The notes below the pieces were generated by a model. The model saw only the letters and a program-made list of their open reading frames with translations, was not told where the DNA came from and searched no databases. Below, piece by piece: positions 11,270 through 22,292 of a stretch of DNA of 64,000 nucleotides. How positions within the stretch are numbered: position 1 is the stretch's first letter; the number at the start of each line of letters is the position of its first letter. The translations under genes and the position numbers were made by a program. Origin of the DNA: Bettongia penicillata ogilbyi (lineage: Eukaryota; Chordata; Mammalia; Diprotodontia; Potoroidae); NCBI GenBank assembly GCA_023548195.1, contig JAJHZJ010000754.1, positions 1,208,501-1,272,500 of the forward strand, in the 5' to 3' direction.

Positions 11270-12260
11270 CATGGCTAGCCCCGGAGGTCCCTCCCATGTC
11301 TGCACCCAACGAACCCACGTCCCCAGCCGCCCCACGCCGCGCTCTCCGCGCCCAGACGGGCCGGGCGGACTCGGTCACGGTCCCGCGGGTGGCCAAAGTC
11401 AGCAGCGCCAGCCACGGCTCCAGGGCAATTGATCCACTTCAGAAGCCGGAAATGAGACTTTCCCTAAGTCACATGGCCAGCCCGTGGAAGAAGGGGCCGG
11501 GAGTGGAACTCGAGCCCAGGGCTGGGTCACAGGGCGGGTGAGCCCGTGGCGGGGCAGCGCTCGGACGTGCGGGGACGGATCCACCTCAGCGCTCGGGAGC
11601 TCCCGTGCGGCTGCAGCCGGGCCAAAGGGCCTCCTGGGCTGCGGCCCTTTAAGAGCGGAAAGCCCCCTCCCCACGCCCCGGAGGAGGGGCGGAGTCCCCA
11701 GGGAGGCTCTCGGGCGCTGGGGCGCCGGCCGGGCAGGTAAGGGTTAAAGGGGCGAGCCCGCGGTCCGGCCCGACTCCCTCTCCCTCCCGCGGGCGGGCGC
11801 GGGGCGGAGCGGCCACGGTTGCGGAGGGGGCAGGGCTGCGCTTGTGCCACCGGAGTCGAGCCGGGCAAACAAAGCGTCCGTCGGTCCGCGCGTCCGCGCG
11901 TCCGTGCCGGGGGTCGCAGCCGCGGCCGAGCGGGGCGCGCCCAGGGGCTCGGGCCGGGGACCCACCCCGCTCCAAGCCCCGGCCGCAGCCCTAGTCCCAG
12001 CCCGCGTCCCAGCCCCGGCCCCAGCGAGGTCGGGACGCCCGGTGCTGCCGCCTGCCAGGTAAGAGCTACCTCCAGCCCAGCCCCTGGCACCCCGGGTCCC
12101 GGGACGGGTGAGCACGACAGATTGCCAGCCCGGAGCCCGGAGCGAGAGCTCGGCCTCCCGGCCCTAGCGAGGAAGATAAGGGCCCCCGGGCCCAGGCAGC
12201 CACCGGGGCACCTCCCCGGGCCTGGCCAGGCTGTTTTCTGTTTGAGATGACACCTGCGGG
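11270..12260. promoter_or_regulatory. PHETA1: CpG island, probable PHETA1 promoter
   Basis: About 1 kb of very GC-rich, CpG-dense DNA in a CpG-poor window. GC boxes such as 'aggggcggag' (near 11,683) and 'ggggcggagcgg' (near 11,801) are visible. A weak TATA-like 'ccctttaagagcgg' lies near 11,644. The block 'gcgtccgtcggtccgcgcg' near 11,874 is locally repetitive. The island is about 19 kb upstream of the PHETA1 coding exon and is the only CpG island seen on this side. Assignment to PHETA1 is by position and by splice donors on the plus strand. Long open frames in the island on both strands are GC-driven. Confidence 0.75.
11820..12058 (+). other. PHETA1: Candidate non-coding first exon of PHETA1
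   Basis: A near-perfect donor, CAG|GTAAGA, follows base 12,058. Other usable donors are CAG|GTAAGG after 11,736 and ACGG|GTGAGC near 12,111, so several first exons are possible. The transcription start cannot be fixed from sequence and the left boundary here is arbitrary. Human PHETA1 also has a 5'-untranslated exon ahead of its coding exon, which supports the model. Confidence 0.45.
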
Positions 12261-12744
12261 CACCAGCGAGGTCAGGGGCCATCTAGATGTTAAGACGGAA
12301 CGAGAAAGTTTTCTGAGCTCAGTATTGGGTGCCCATTGGAGCCCAGGCGTATAACACAAACACACCCCTCTTTTGTTTGGGGTGCTTGTGCCTTGTAACT
12401 TTGTTGCCCTAGGCTCTCATTCGGGACAAAGAGCAAGGGAAAAAAAAACCCAAAACTACCAAGCTGGTGTATGATTATGGGAATAGATCAGCTAGGAAGG
12501 CTCCTTTCAACTCCGAGAATCCCAAATTCCATGCTGTTGTGCCAGGCCAGATTTCCCTTCCTTGGCCTGGAAGGGAGCTCTTGGTAACCTCTGGGCAGGC
12601 TAGGTGCAGAGCCTGTACAAGGCGCAGGAAAGTTTCTGGGGATGCCAGACACTAATGATGCCACTTCCTCCATAGGCATGGTGTAGTGGAAAGAGTTCTG
12701 GATTTGGTGTCAGAGGATCTGGATCAAAGGGCCTTTTTCTCTGT

Positions 12745-12865
12745 TAATTCTCTCCATGGTCCTGTCTACTTGGCCCATAGCTGTTTGCATGTCTTTTGCC
12801 TTTCTTTGTATCTCAGCTTTTCACCCACTACCTGGCACATAGTAGGCACTTAGACTGACTGACTG
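12745..12865 (+). mobile_element. L2 3' end nested in a SINE
   Basis: 'gcctttctttgtatctcagc', 'ctggcacatagtaggcactt' and 'gactgactgactg'. SINE sequence at 12,670-12,740 and 12,866-12,960 flanks it. Confidence 0.6.
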
Positions 12866-12971
12866 CAATTTACAAGCTATGTGGCCTTGGGCAAGTCATT
12901 TCTTGCCTAAGAAGTCTGAAGTCACTTTTGGAACCTTAATTTCCTCATTTGTCAGATGAGGTTGGTCTAGA

Positions 12972-13152
12972 TTAGTGGGCCTCAAAGTGTGGTGTAGGGT
13001 CCCTAGTGTCCTTTTCAGGGGGTTTTTCAAAGTTCAAGCTATTTTCATAATACCAAAATTTTTAATTTCTGATACCATAAATGTATATATGCATTCATAA
13101 AATTTTAAGAGTGTAAAGGCCACTTTGGGGCAAAAAGTTTGAAAACCACTGT
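12972..13152. mobile_element. Non-autonomous hAT-type DNA transposon
   Basis: The left end 'gtgggcctcaaagtgtgg' and right end 'aaagtttgaaaaccactg' are inverted repeats of the hAT form CAGTGGTTCTCAAA. The interior 'aagctattttcataatacc' matches common mammalian hAT miniatures. Confidence 0.75.
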
Positions 13153-13464
13153 ATGTAGGTATGCAGGTAGCATTGTGGAATGAGCTGTGCATTTGGAGTA
13201 GAGCTTTGCCACTGTTATGAGACTTAAGGCCTCCTGTGGGGTTTGACCAAATGGCTCTTGAGGTCCCTTCCGCCTTGAAATTGATCATCCTCTTGAGCAC
13301 CCCAGGATAGGGGGAAATGGAAGGTTAGAATGAGCGCTATCTACAGGGAAAATCCTTGACCCAGGAATTGGAGGGACATGGAATTTCCCAGGTAAAAGGT
13401 GCCTCTATGTTTAAAGCAAAAAGGAAACATGAGCCCTGGTGAATCTAGGAGATTTAGCTTTAGA

Positions 13465-13580
13465 TTAAGTTGTGAGCTCCTTGAGGGTAGGGGCTGTCTT
13501 TTGCCTCTTTTTGTATCCCTAGTACTTAGCACAGGGACTGCCATGTAGTAGTTACTTAACAGATGTTTGATTGATGGATT
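13465..13580 (+). mobile_element. L2 3'-end fragment
   Basis: 'gtgagctccttgagggtagg', 'cctctttttgtatccctag' and 'tagtagttacttaacag'. Confidence 0.75.
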
Positions 13581-14429
13581 GATCTGGGCCCTCTCACTCT
13601 ACCTGGCTGAATGACGTTAGGTAAGTGACTTGAATTGTTTGAGATTTCATTTCTTTTTCTAGAAAATAGAGTTGGTCAGATGAACTGAACTCTAAGAATT
13701 TTAACAATCTGGGGATGTGATTCTCTGTGATCTTTGCCTCCTCTGGTCAGTGTAGCTAATGAGTAAGTGAGTACTGAGTAAGGAGTCTGGACTTCTTGGA
13801 AAATATCAGATGGACAGACAGGGGCCTCTGAACGTGTCTTCTTGCCACTGAACCTCCTGCCCCCCAAGTTTAGTTTTCTTCCTGATTCTGACACATTATT
13901 CCCGTTCTTTGTAAAAATAGAATAAGAAATCTGGAGATCTAAGCATTAAATTGTGCCACTGACTCATTATGTGACCTCAGGCAAGCCATTCCATTTTCTT
14001 AGCTGTAAAATGGGGAGAATATTAATTATCTCCTTCTACCTCTTACCTCATGTTCTAGAAAGCATGAGGTAGACTTAGGTAGACATGAGACTCAAGTCTT
14101 GCCCCTGATCCACACTGACTGAGTAGCCTTAGGTTATTAGAATTATAATGTATTTTTTTTGGCAGTGGTGGTGGTGGTAGGAGGCAATTGAGGTCAAAGA
14201 GAGGAAATTAGATTTCTCTGATTGGCCTATTTGCCCACCATAATCCTAGTCAGACAAGGGCAAAGGCATGGAAGCGAGAATTGATTCTTGTATGCAAACA
14301 GGGTTAAGTGACTTGCCCAGGATCAGACAGCTAGTATGTATCTGAAGATGGATTTGAACTCAGGTCCTCCAGGAGTTTTGTCCCCTATCCACTTTGTCCC
14401 CTAGCTGCCCTAATAATAATTATTATTCT

Positions 14430-14690
14430 TAATAATAATTAATAGTAATACAGATTTATATACTGTTTTAAGGTTTACAAAGTGCTTTACAAATGTTATT
14501 CCATACTCTGGGAGGTAGGTGCTGTTATTATCCCCATTTTAGAGATGAGGAAACCGAGGCAGAGAAAGGTGAAGTTATCTGGCCCAGGGTCACACAGCTA
14601 GTTAAATGTCTGAGGCTGGATTTGAGCTTGGGTCTTCCTGACTCCAGGCTCAGGCACTTTCAGTACCCTGGGCAACTCTATAAAATAGAC
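14430..14690 (-). mobile_element. MIR-like SINE
   Basis: 'acaaagtgctttacaaatg', 'agatgaggaaaccgaggc', 'agggtcacacagctagtt' and 'cttgggtcttcctgactcc' in minus orientation. A second minus SINE lies just left, at about 14,290-14,412. Confidence 0.75.
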
Positions 14691-14724
14691 TCTCTGTAAG
14701 TTACAGGTCAGTTGCTGCCCAGTC

Positions 14725-14850
14725 CATTATTTGACTGGCATTTATTAAGTGATCACCGTGTGACAGGAGCTATGCTAAGTTCTGGTACTAAAAACAAAAT
14801 TCAAAACCAGTCCCTGTCCTCAGGGTGCTTCCATTCTAATAGGGGAGTGA
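14725..14850 (-). mobile_element. L2 3'-end fragment
   Basis: 'gcatttattaagtgatca', 'ccgtgtgacaggagctatg' and 'cctgtcctcagggtgcttcc'. Confidence 0.65.
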
Positions 14851-14895
14851 TATGTACACATGTGATCTTCATCCTCTGTTGGCTTCAGGTGGGGA

Positions 14896-15102
14896 GGCTG
14901 TGTGTGAGTGTGTGTGTGTGTGAGTGTGTGTGAGTATATATGTGCATATATATGTGTATGTGTGTATGCGTATGTGAGTGTATATGTGTGTGAGTATGTG
15001 TGTGTGAGTATATATATTGTGAGTGTGTATATGTATATATGTGTGTGTATGAGTATGCATGTGCATGTGTGCGTGCGTGCATGTGTGTGTGTTAGAGAAG
15101 GG
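14896..15102. repeat. TG-rich compound microsatellite
   Basis: Mixed TG, GTGA and TATG runs over about 200 bases. Open frames on both strands here encode only Val/Cys/Tyr or His/Thr repeats and are not genes. Confidence 0.9.
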
Positions 15103-15204
15103 AGGGGAGTTCCCCACCTGCATGAAATCATTGCTCAGGACCAAAGCTTAGCTTCATACAGCATTATGGTGCTCAGAAACTCTGGTATCATCATAGATCT
15201 TAGG

Positions 15205-15470
15205 CAGCTAGGGGTGCCAAAGTACACAGAGTTCTGGGCCTAGAGTCAGGGAGACCTGAGTTCAAATCTCACCTCAGACTTTTAAAAATTGGTGACTCTG
15301 GACAAGTCACCTAACCAGCATTTGCCTCAGTTTCCTCGTTTGTAAAACAAAGACAAGAATAGCTTCACCCTCCTAGGGTTGTTGTGAAGATTGAGTAAGA
15401 TAATATTTGTAAAGTGCTTTGTACAGTGCTGAGCATGTAGCAAACCCTATATAAATGTTAGCAATTATTT
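15205..15470 (+). mobile_element. MIR-like SINE, near full length
   Basis: 'agacctgagttcaaatctca', 'gcctcagtttcctcgtttg', 'agggttgttgtgaagattga' and 'ataaatgttagcaattatt'. Confidence 0.8.
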
Positions 15471-15479
15471 TTATTTTCT

Positions 15480-17020
15480 CATCCTTATTTTCCTTACTGG
15501 AGAAATGGATATAATATTAGCACCTCCCTCCCAGAGTTGTGAGGATAAATGGGATGATATTAGTAAAGTGTTTTGCAACCTTAAAACTATATGGAAATAC
15601 TGATCATGGTGTATGAGGCCGGAAGAGACTTCAGATCTCCTCAAGACGAATCCCCTCATTTTACAAAGGAGAAAATTGAGGCCCACAGAGTTTAAGTGAC
15701 TTAATCAGGGTCACACCAATAGTTAAGGCTTATACAAATATAATGCTAGTGTTTTGTTTTTAAATCTGGCAAAAGAAGGTGGAGGTGTCTCCAAGTCACC
15801 AGGAAAACAATCTCAGTCACTGCCTTTGGTATGAGGAAAATACTCCCCTGGCCTTGTCTTGAGGAACCTCTAAGTGAATTAAAGCTCTTGGGTAGACCTG
15901 GCCTTCAGGGACCATGGGATCACAGATTTAGGGCTACAGGAAAGTTTAAGGCCCATCTAGTTTGATTGCCATCCTTTTACAGGAGGATTTTTTTTTCTTT
16001 ATTGTGATTGAAAGGTGGCTGGTTATAGTAATGACAGCTCACCTTCCAAAAGCCCACCAAGGTACAAACCTTCAGAGACTATCTAAGACTCTGAGCCCCA
16101 CTCTGGGGGGTTGGGAAGGGGGCATTTATTTCCCTCATTTTTGTTTTCAATACTTCAAATTGCCCTCAAGTTTTATCCCATCCAAAAGGGGAGAAGGGAG
16201 AAAAATGGAGTTTTTGACTCAACCTACCTGGAATAGATAGAGAATGAATTGGTATCATGGAACTTTGACCCTAGAGTCCCCTGATCTTTGTGATCCTGTA
16301 AATCCCTTTACCTCTCTGGGTCTCAGTTTCCCCATCTGCAAAATGAGAGGTTTGAACTAGGGATGGCATCTGAGGTCCCTTGTAGCTCCAGAGCTCTGCT
16401 CAGCTCTGGTCATAGCCAGTAAAAGTTCAGCTACAGCCACCTGCCCTCCAAAGGTTAGTTCCCATTTTATAGAGAAGATTGAAGCTCTGAAAGGTTAAAT
16501 GACAGCTAGTGTCAGAGGCAGGATTGGAAACCAGATTATTCTTGGTTCTCAGTGCCTGGTGCATAGTAGGTGCTTCACAAATGCCTGCTGATCGATTTTT
16601 ATCTGCATTCAAATGGAGCCCATAGGAACGAACCCAGGAGCGTTGGCTGAGCTCAGCATCTGGCCTGGTCCTGAGGCAGGGTCATAGGACCCCTTTTCAA
16701 GTTGGAGGAATGTTGTGCTCCATGCTGACCCAATAGTGTTCCTTGGCTCTCTGCCATTGGCCTCCCCCTAGACCTTGACTCCTTCCCTTAGTTTCCCTTG
16801 GTTGGTGAGTAACTGGCCTGGTTTTGAATTCTGTGGCCCTGTGGTTTCTGTGGGAACGCAACAACTATCTAAAAATAAGAGCTAACCAAGGAGTGGAAGC
16901 CATGGAGGGAGGATTGAGGAGAAATCTATTTTGAATTGTGGGTCCTCTGAGACCCAACTTCCATTTGAGCTGAGCTAGAAAGCTATGTCTCAAATTGTTC
17001 CTTAGTCTCCCTAATTCAAT
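15480..17020. other. No gene seen; PHETA1 intron
   Basis: Contains short MIR-like pieces at about 15,620-15,725 and 16,240-16,400 and an L2-like scrap near 16,545-16,600. The rest is unassigned. Confidence 0.5.
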
Positions 17021-17024
17021 TCAA

Positions 17025-17240
17025 CAATCTTTGTTCAGTTGTTTCAGTCACATCTGACTCTCCATGACCCCATTTTGGTTTTCTTGGCAAAGATCTTGGA
17101 ATGGTTTGCTGTTTCTTTCTCCAGCTCATTTTTCAGATGAGGAAACTGAGATAAACAGGGTTAAATGACTTGCCAGGGCCACACAGCTAGTAACTGCCTG
17201 AGGCCAGATTTGAATTCAGGTCTTCCTGACTCTATGTTGC
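17025..17240 (-). mobile_element. Marsupial SINE with RTE-type tail
   Basis: Minus orientation: 'ttgtttcagtcacatctgac' and 'catgaccccattttggtttt' (RTE-like tail), then 'gatgaggaaactgag' and 'atttgaattcaggtcttcc'. Confidence 0.85.
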
Positions 17241-17414
17241 TCAACAAATATGTATAATCAAGCAGAACATATTCCTGCATGGTCCATGTCCAAAAGCGTA
17301 CATGTCTTTCTGCACCCTGTGTCTGTTATCTCTGGGTCAGGAGATTTGTCACATGCTTCATCATCTTCTGGTTCTCTGAAGTCATGGTTTATCATTGAGG
17401 TAGCTTCCTTTGGC

Positions 17415-17718
17415 TTTTTTTTTTTCTTGAGATTGGCTATCCCTGTCTTGTCCCTGTTGCTCGCGGCCTTTGTTTCTAGCAGTGATCGGCATGGAAGCTT
17501 AACTTGCTCCATATTTCCAACCTGGACCAGTTCACCCTTCCTGAGGTAGCCTGGTGACCCCTCCCTGCTTCTGGGGGCTCACCATATGGACCAGCCTTAG
17601 TGAGGACACCCAGTCAGCTGTAGCCCAGTTGTAGCTCCAAACTCCTGAGCTCAAGAGATGCACCAGCCTCAACCCCTCAGCAGCAGAGATGACAGATGTG
17701 CTCCACCATACCTCCATC
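17415..17718 (-). pseudogene. RN7SL pseudogene: 7SL (SRP) RNA pseudogene
   Basis: On the minus strand almost the whole 300-base 7SL RNA can be followed in order. The Alu-domain part reads 'tgaggctggtgcatctcttg' then 'agctcaggagtttgg'. Next come 'tgggtgtcctcactaag', then 'atatggtgagccccc' and 'ggtcaccaggctacctc'. The series closes with 'gaagggtgaactggtcc' and the 3' Alu-domain end. An A-tract (T-run on the plus strand, 17,415-17,425) follows. Functional 7SL ends in a few U and no poly(A), so this is a processed retrocopy. It carries many substitutions and indels, including in the loops that pair in the Alu domain, and lacks an evident external promoter. No target-site duplication was obvious. 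Functional SRP RNA is unlikely. Confidence 0.85.
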
Positions 17719-17729
17719 TGGATCACCCT

Positions 17730-18364
17730 CTTCCCTCCCCCCATCAGCCATTTAGCAAACATTTCTGTAAAGTATTAACTAGTCAGACAAGGTAGCTGAT
17801 GAAGATATTCTTGTTCCTATTGTATGGATGAAGAAACGGAGGTTCTGGGAGCTGAGGGTACTTGTCTGAAGGCTAGCATGTGGCTGAGGGGATTTGAGCC
17901 CAGATCTTCTGGCTCTAAGAACTGACCTCTTTTCTAGTATTGCCACTTTGCCTCTGCTGAGGGGGAATGAAGGGAAGCCCAGGAACTTGCTGAGGGTCCC
18001 CTGCTGCCTGGGGAGCAGTAGTTCTCCCTTTCAGGAGGCCTACCTGGAGGTGGATTTGATTTGGGTCTTTTTAGGCCCCACCGTGATCTCTTCTTCTCTC
18101 TTCTCTGGTATTGTTGACAAGGCCTGCCACAGACCCCTGGCCAACCCCATCGCACCCTTTAATATTTTAACTGAGAAAAGAAAAGATTTCATGGACTCAT
18201 AGATTTGAAGCTGGAGGGACCTTAGGGACCATCAATGAGGATCTTAGAGATGAGGTAGCTGATGGATGCCCAGAGAGGTCAGGGACCTTTCCTGGCATAG
18301 CACAGGTACCATACAACAATCTTGGGGTATGAGCCAGGGCCAAAAGAATCAGAGAGGACGTATG
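17730..18364. other. No gene seen; PHETA1 intron
   Basis: A minus-oriented MIR-like remnant at about 17,790-17,925 and a second at about 18,190-18,300. Otherwise unassigned. Confidence 0.45.
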
Positions 18365-19945
18365 TCATCTTCAGGTAAATCAGTGAGTTAAATTTACTAA
18401 GTGCCTTCTGTATACCCTCTGCTAAGCACCAGAGACACAAAAGGAGGCAGAAGACAGGCCTTGAACTCAAGGATCTTGCAATCTAATGGGGGAGACAACA
18501 TTCATGCAAACACAAACATACAAGCAGAGTATATGCAGGATAAATAGGAAATGATTAATCGAGGGAAGGCCTTAGGATGAAGAGGGACTGGGGAAGGCTT
18601 CCTGGAGGAGATAGGATTTTGGTTAGTACTTAAAGGAAGCCAGGGAGGTGAGTAATTGGAGCAGAGGAGGGAGAGCATTCCAGGCAGGCAGTCCCAGTTA
18701 GAGGGAATGCTCAGAGCCTAGAGATGGAGGGTCTTGTTTGTGGAACAGTCAGGAAGCTGGGGTCCCTGGATGGAAGAGGACGTGGTAGAGAATGAGCGTA
18801 AGGAGACTGGAAAAGTGGGAGGGGGCTGGGTTATGAAGGACTTTGAATGACAAACACAGGATTTGTATTTGATCCTGGAAGTAATAGGGAGCCACTGAAG
18901 TTTATTGAGTAGGCGGTGATATGATTGGATCTGTGTTTTAGGAAAATCACTTTAACGGCTGAATGGAGGATGGATTGGAATGGGGTAAGACTTGAGGCAG
19001 GCAGATCCACTAGCAGCTACTGTGACAATGCAGGCATGAAGTGATGAGGGTCTGCACCAGGGTGGTGCGGCATCATAGGAGAAAAGGGGGTACAATCTAG
19101 AGATGTTGCAGGGGTGAAATCAACAGGCCTTGGCCACAGCTTGAATATTGGGGGAGGAGGGAGTGAGGAATCCAGGATATCTCTTGGGTTGGGAGCCTGG
19201 GGGACTTGGAGGATGGTTCTGCCTTCTACAGTAATAGGGAAGATGGTGGTGTTGGGGTGGGGGGTTAGGAGAAAAAGATAAAGGGTTCTGTTTTGGACAT
19301 ACTGAGTTTCAGATGTCTACCGGACATCCTGCCCAAGATACCCGAAAGGCAGTTAGAGATGCAAGATTGGAGGTCAGCAGAGAGATTGGGGTGAGATCAG
19401 TAGGCTTGAGAATGATCAGCCTTAAGATTATTAATCCACAGGAGCAGATGATGAGATCACCAAGTGAAGTAGTATATAGAGAGAAGAGAAGAGGGCCCGG
19501 GATAGACCCCTGTGGTGAGAGGATGTGATTCAGAGGAGGACTCAGTAGATGATCCAGGACAGGTCAGAGAGGTAGGAGGAGAGCCCATGTCCTGAAAACC
19601 TAGAGAGAAGAGATTATCCAGGAGGAGAGAGTGACCAGCAGTGCCCAAGGCTGCAGAGAGGTCAAGGAGAATGAACATGGAGAAGTGACCTCTAAGAGGT
19701 CATTAGCAACTTTGGAGAGGGTGGTTTTGGTGGAATGTTAAGGTCAGAAGTCAGAACATAGGAGGAGAGAAAAGAGCATGTAGGCACCTATTGTAGACTG
19801 CCTTTTCAATGAGTTTAGCTACAAATGGCAGAAGAGATGCAGGATGATAGTTATTGAGGATAGGGTCAAGGGAGTATTCTTCCAGGATAGGGAGATGAGG
19901 ACCTATTTGTAGGCAGCAGAGAAGGAGCCAGTAGAGCTCGACAGT
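18365..19945 (-). mobile_element. Long L2 LINE fragment with reverse-transcriptase remnant
   Basis: Read on the minus strand this is 1.6 kb of L2, from within its reverse-transcriptase domain to the 3' end. A recognisable peptide at 19,457-19,678 contains 'FILLDLSAA' and 'HSLLLDNLFSLGFQD', the L2/CR1 RT block around the first catalytic aspartate. The plus-strand phrases 'gagcattccaggcaggcag', 'gagccactgaagtttattga' and 'ttttggacatactgagttt' are the familiar antisense L2 blocks. It is broken by stops and shifts, and is ancient. Confidence 0.85.
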
Positions 19946-19954
19946 GGCCTATAT

Positions 19955-20460
19955 ATAGAATAGGCCTTTAGAATATAATATATCATATTTATATATAGAA
20001 TTATATATTTATTTTAATTATTAATTTTTATATTTTATAATAAATATTTATAATTCATGTTATGTATAATGTAAATATGTATAATAAATGAATAAATAAA
20101 ATTTTATAAGTTAAATTTAATTTAAAAACATTTATATATAGAATAGGTCTTTAATATATAATATATTGTATTTATATATAGAATAGGCCTTTGATGTATA
20201 ATATAATATATAGATTGTATATATAAATATTCTATATTTACATATAGAATAGGCCTTTAATGTATAGTATGTTACATTTCTATATGGAATAAGCCTTTAA
20301 TGTATAGTATATATTTTAATATAGCATTATATATTTATGTATAAGCCTTTAATATATAATACATTATATTTATATATATAAATAAGAATTATATAAATAT
20401 AATTATATAAATAAGAATTATAATATATAATTATATAAATATAATGTATTATATATTAAC
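19955..20460. repeat. AT-rich tandem repeat inside L2
   Basis: Several degenerate copies of a unit with 'tatagaataggccttt' and 'aatgtataatat'. They recur near 19,955, 20,137, 20,175, 20,240, 20,280 and 20,340, so spacing is irregular (about 40-180). Intervening DNA is AT only. It separates two antisense L2 blocks. Confidence 0.75.
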
Positions 20461-20464
20461 GGCC

Positions 20465-20800
20465 TTTTTCTAATGGCCTATTTTGGGCCAGACATGATGA
20501 ATACTAAGACAGGACAAAAAGTTGACTGGGGAATATAAATTATACACAGAGCAGTGAAAGGTAGATAATTGGGATGCATAGTGAAAATTAATTACTAGAG
20601 ATGGAAGCCGACTTGCCGTAGAAGGTTCACCGGGAAATGGTGCCTGAATTGAGCCTTGAAAGAGGCCAAGGATTCTGAGAAGCAGAGATGAGGAAGGAGT
20701 GTGGATTCCAGGCATGGGACACAGTTGATGCAAAGATGAGGAGGTGGAAGATGGAACTCCAAGTTTGGGGAACGGCCACTTTGCCTGGAACATAGAATGT
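20465..20800 (-). mobile_element. L2 fragment
   Basis: 'gagccttgaaagaggccaag', 'tgtggattccaggcatggg' and 'ggtggaagatggaact' in the antisense L2 order. Confidence 0.7.
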
Positions 20801-20914
20801 GTGATGGAAAATAATGTGAAATAAATTTAGAAAAGTCGACTAGAGCTGACTTGTGAAGGGTGTGATGGATTTGGCTTCAAGTACAGTCTTTTGACACCAG
20901 CTCTGTGACCTTGT

Positions 20915-21145
20915 TATTTACTTGTTCAGTTGTGTCTGACTCTTTGTGGACCATACTGTCCAACGATAGCGGAGTGGTTTGCCATTTCCTTCTCCAGCTC
21001 ATTGCGTAGATGAAGAAACTGAGGCAAACAGGGTTAAATGACTTGCCCAGGGTCACACAGCTCATGAGTGTCTGAGGCCAGATGTGGACTCAGATCTTCT
21101 TGACTCCAGGACCAGTGCTTTATCCACTGAGCCATCTAGCCGTGT
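20915..21145 (-). mobile_element. Marsupial SINE with RTE-type tail
   Basis: Near complete in minus orientation: 'cttgttcagttgtgtctgac', 'gagtggtttgccatttcctt', 'gcccagggtcacacagctca' and 'gagccatctagc'. Confidence 0.9.
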
Positions 21146-21224
21146 GACTTAAAGTAGGTCAAAACATCTCTTTGAGCTTGAGTTTCATCAACTGTGGAAG
21201 GGAGTCAGTGTCTCCAAGACCCTT

Positions 21225-21480
21225 CTGTCTCTAAATCCTTTGAATGAAACTGAACAGTTTGGATTGCATCCTAGGGGAATTAGGGAGCCACCCTTGAACA
21301 GGAGAGTGCCGTGGTCAGACTTGTACTTTAGGACGATTATTTTGTCAGCTATGAGGAATATGGATTGAAGAAGAGAGAGAATGGGGGTCTGGAAATAGGG
21401 AGGCCAATCAGGAGGCTTGTGCATTGGTCTGGGAGAAAGGTAAGGAAAGCTTGGACCACAAGGTGAGAACCACATGAGTA
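21225..21480 (-). mobile_element. L2 fragment
   Basis: 'ggagccacccttgaacagg', 'gtggtcagacttgtacttta' and 'ccaatcaggaggcttgtgca' are antisense L2. Confidence 0.7.
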
Positions 21481-21703
21481 AGGAAAAGGAAAAGATTGTG
21501 AGATAAGAGGTGGACTTAGCTGTGGGAGTGAGGGACTGTGCCTGGGACAGTCCCCAGGCTCACCAGCCAAGACCCCAACCTTCAACTCTCTCTTCTTCCT
21601 CACTCTTTAAGCAACAAAATTGAGAACCAGGAGAAGTAATTTCCTAAAAGCCAAGGAGGAAGGAGAGTGTCTAGAAGGAGGTGCTGGTTAGTAGTGTGAA
21701 AAG

Positions 21704-21802
<99 letters not shown>

Positions 21803-21988
21803 AGAAGAGAGAAGAGAGAAGAGAGAGAGAGAGAGTGAGAGAGAGAGAGAGAGAGGAGAGAGAGAAGGAGAGAGGAGAGGGAGAGGAGAGAGAGAGAGGG
21901 AGAGGAGAGAGAGAAGAGAGAGAGAAAGAGAGAGAGAGAGGAGAGAGAGAGAGAGGAGAGAGAGAGGAGGGAGAGAGAGAGAGAGAAG

Positions 21989-22035
<47 letters not shown>

Positions 22036-22292
22036 GAGAGAGAGAAGAGAGAAGGAGAGAGAGAGAGAGGAGAGAGAGAGGAGAGAGAGAAGAGAGAGAG
22101 AGAGGAGAGAGAAGAGAGGAGAGAGAGAAGAGAGAGAGAAGGAGAGAGAGAGGAGAGAGAGAGAGAGAGAGAAGGAGAGAGAGAAGGAAGAGAGAGAGAG
22201 AGGAGAGAGAGGAGAGAGAGAAGGAGAGAGAGAGAGAGAAGGAGATAGAGAGAGAGAGGAGAGGGAGAGAAGAGAGAGAGAGGGAGAGAGGA
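21704..22292. repeat. 590-bp (GA)n polypurine tract
   Basis: The first 95 bases are pure GA. The remainder is GA broken by AAGAG, GGAG and GAAG units. The plus strand is almost entirely purine. The Arg/Glu and Ser/Leu open frames on the two strands are artefacts. Confidence 0.98.

Noticed and set aside
11527..12282. Overlapping 100-250-codon frames on both strands of the CpG island
   Set aside because: High GC removes stop codons. No recognisable peptide was found, and they overlap one another in several frames.
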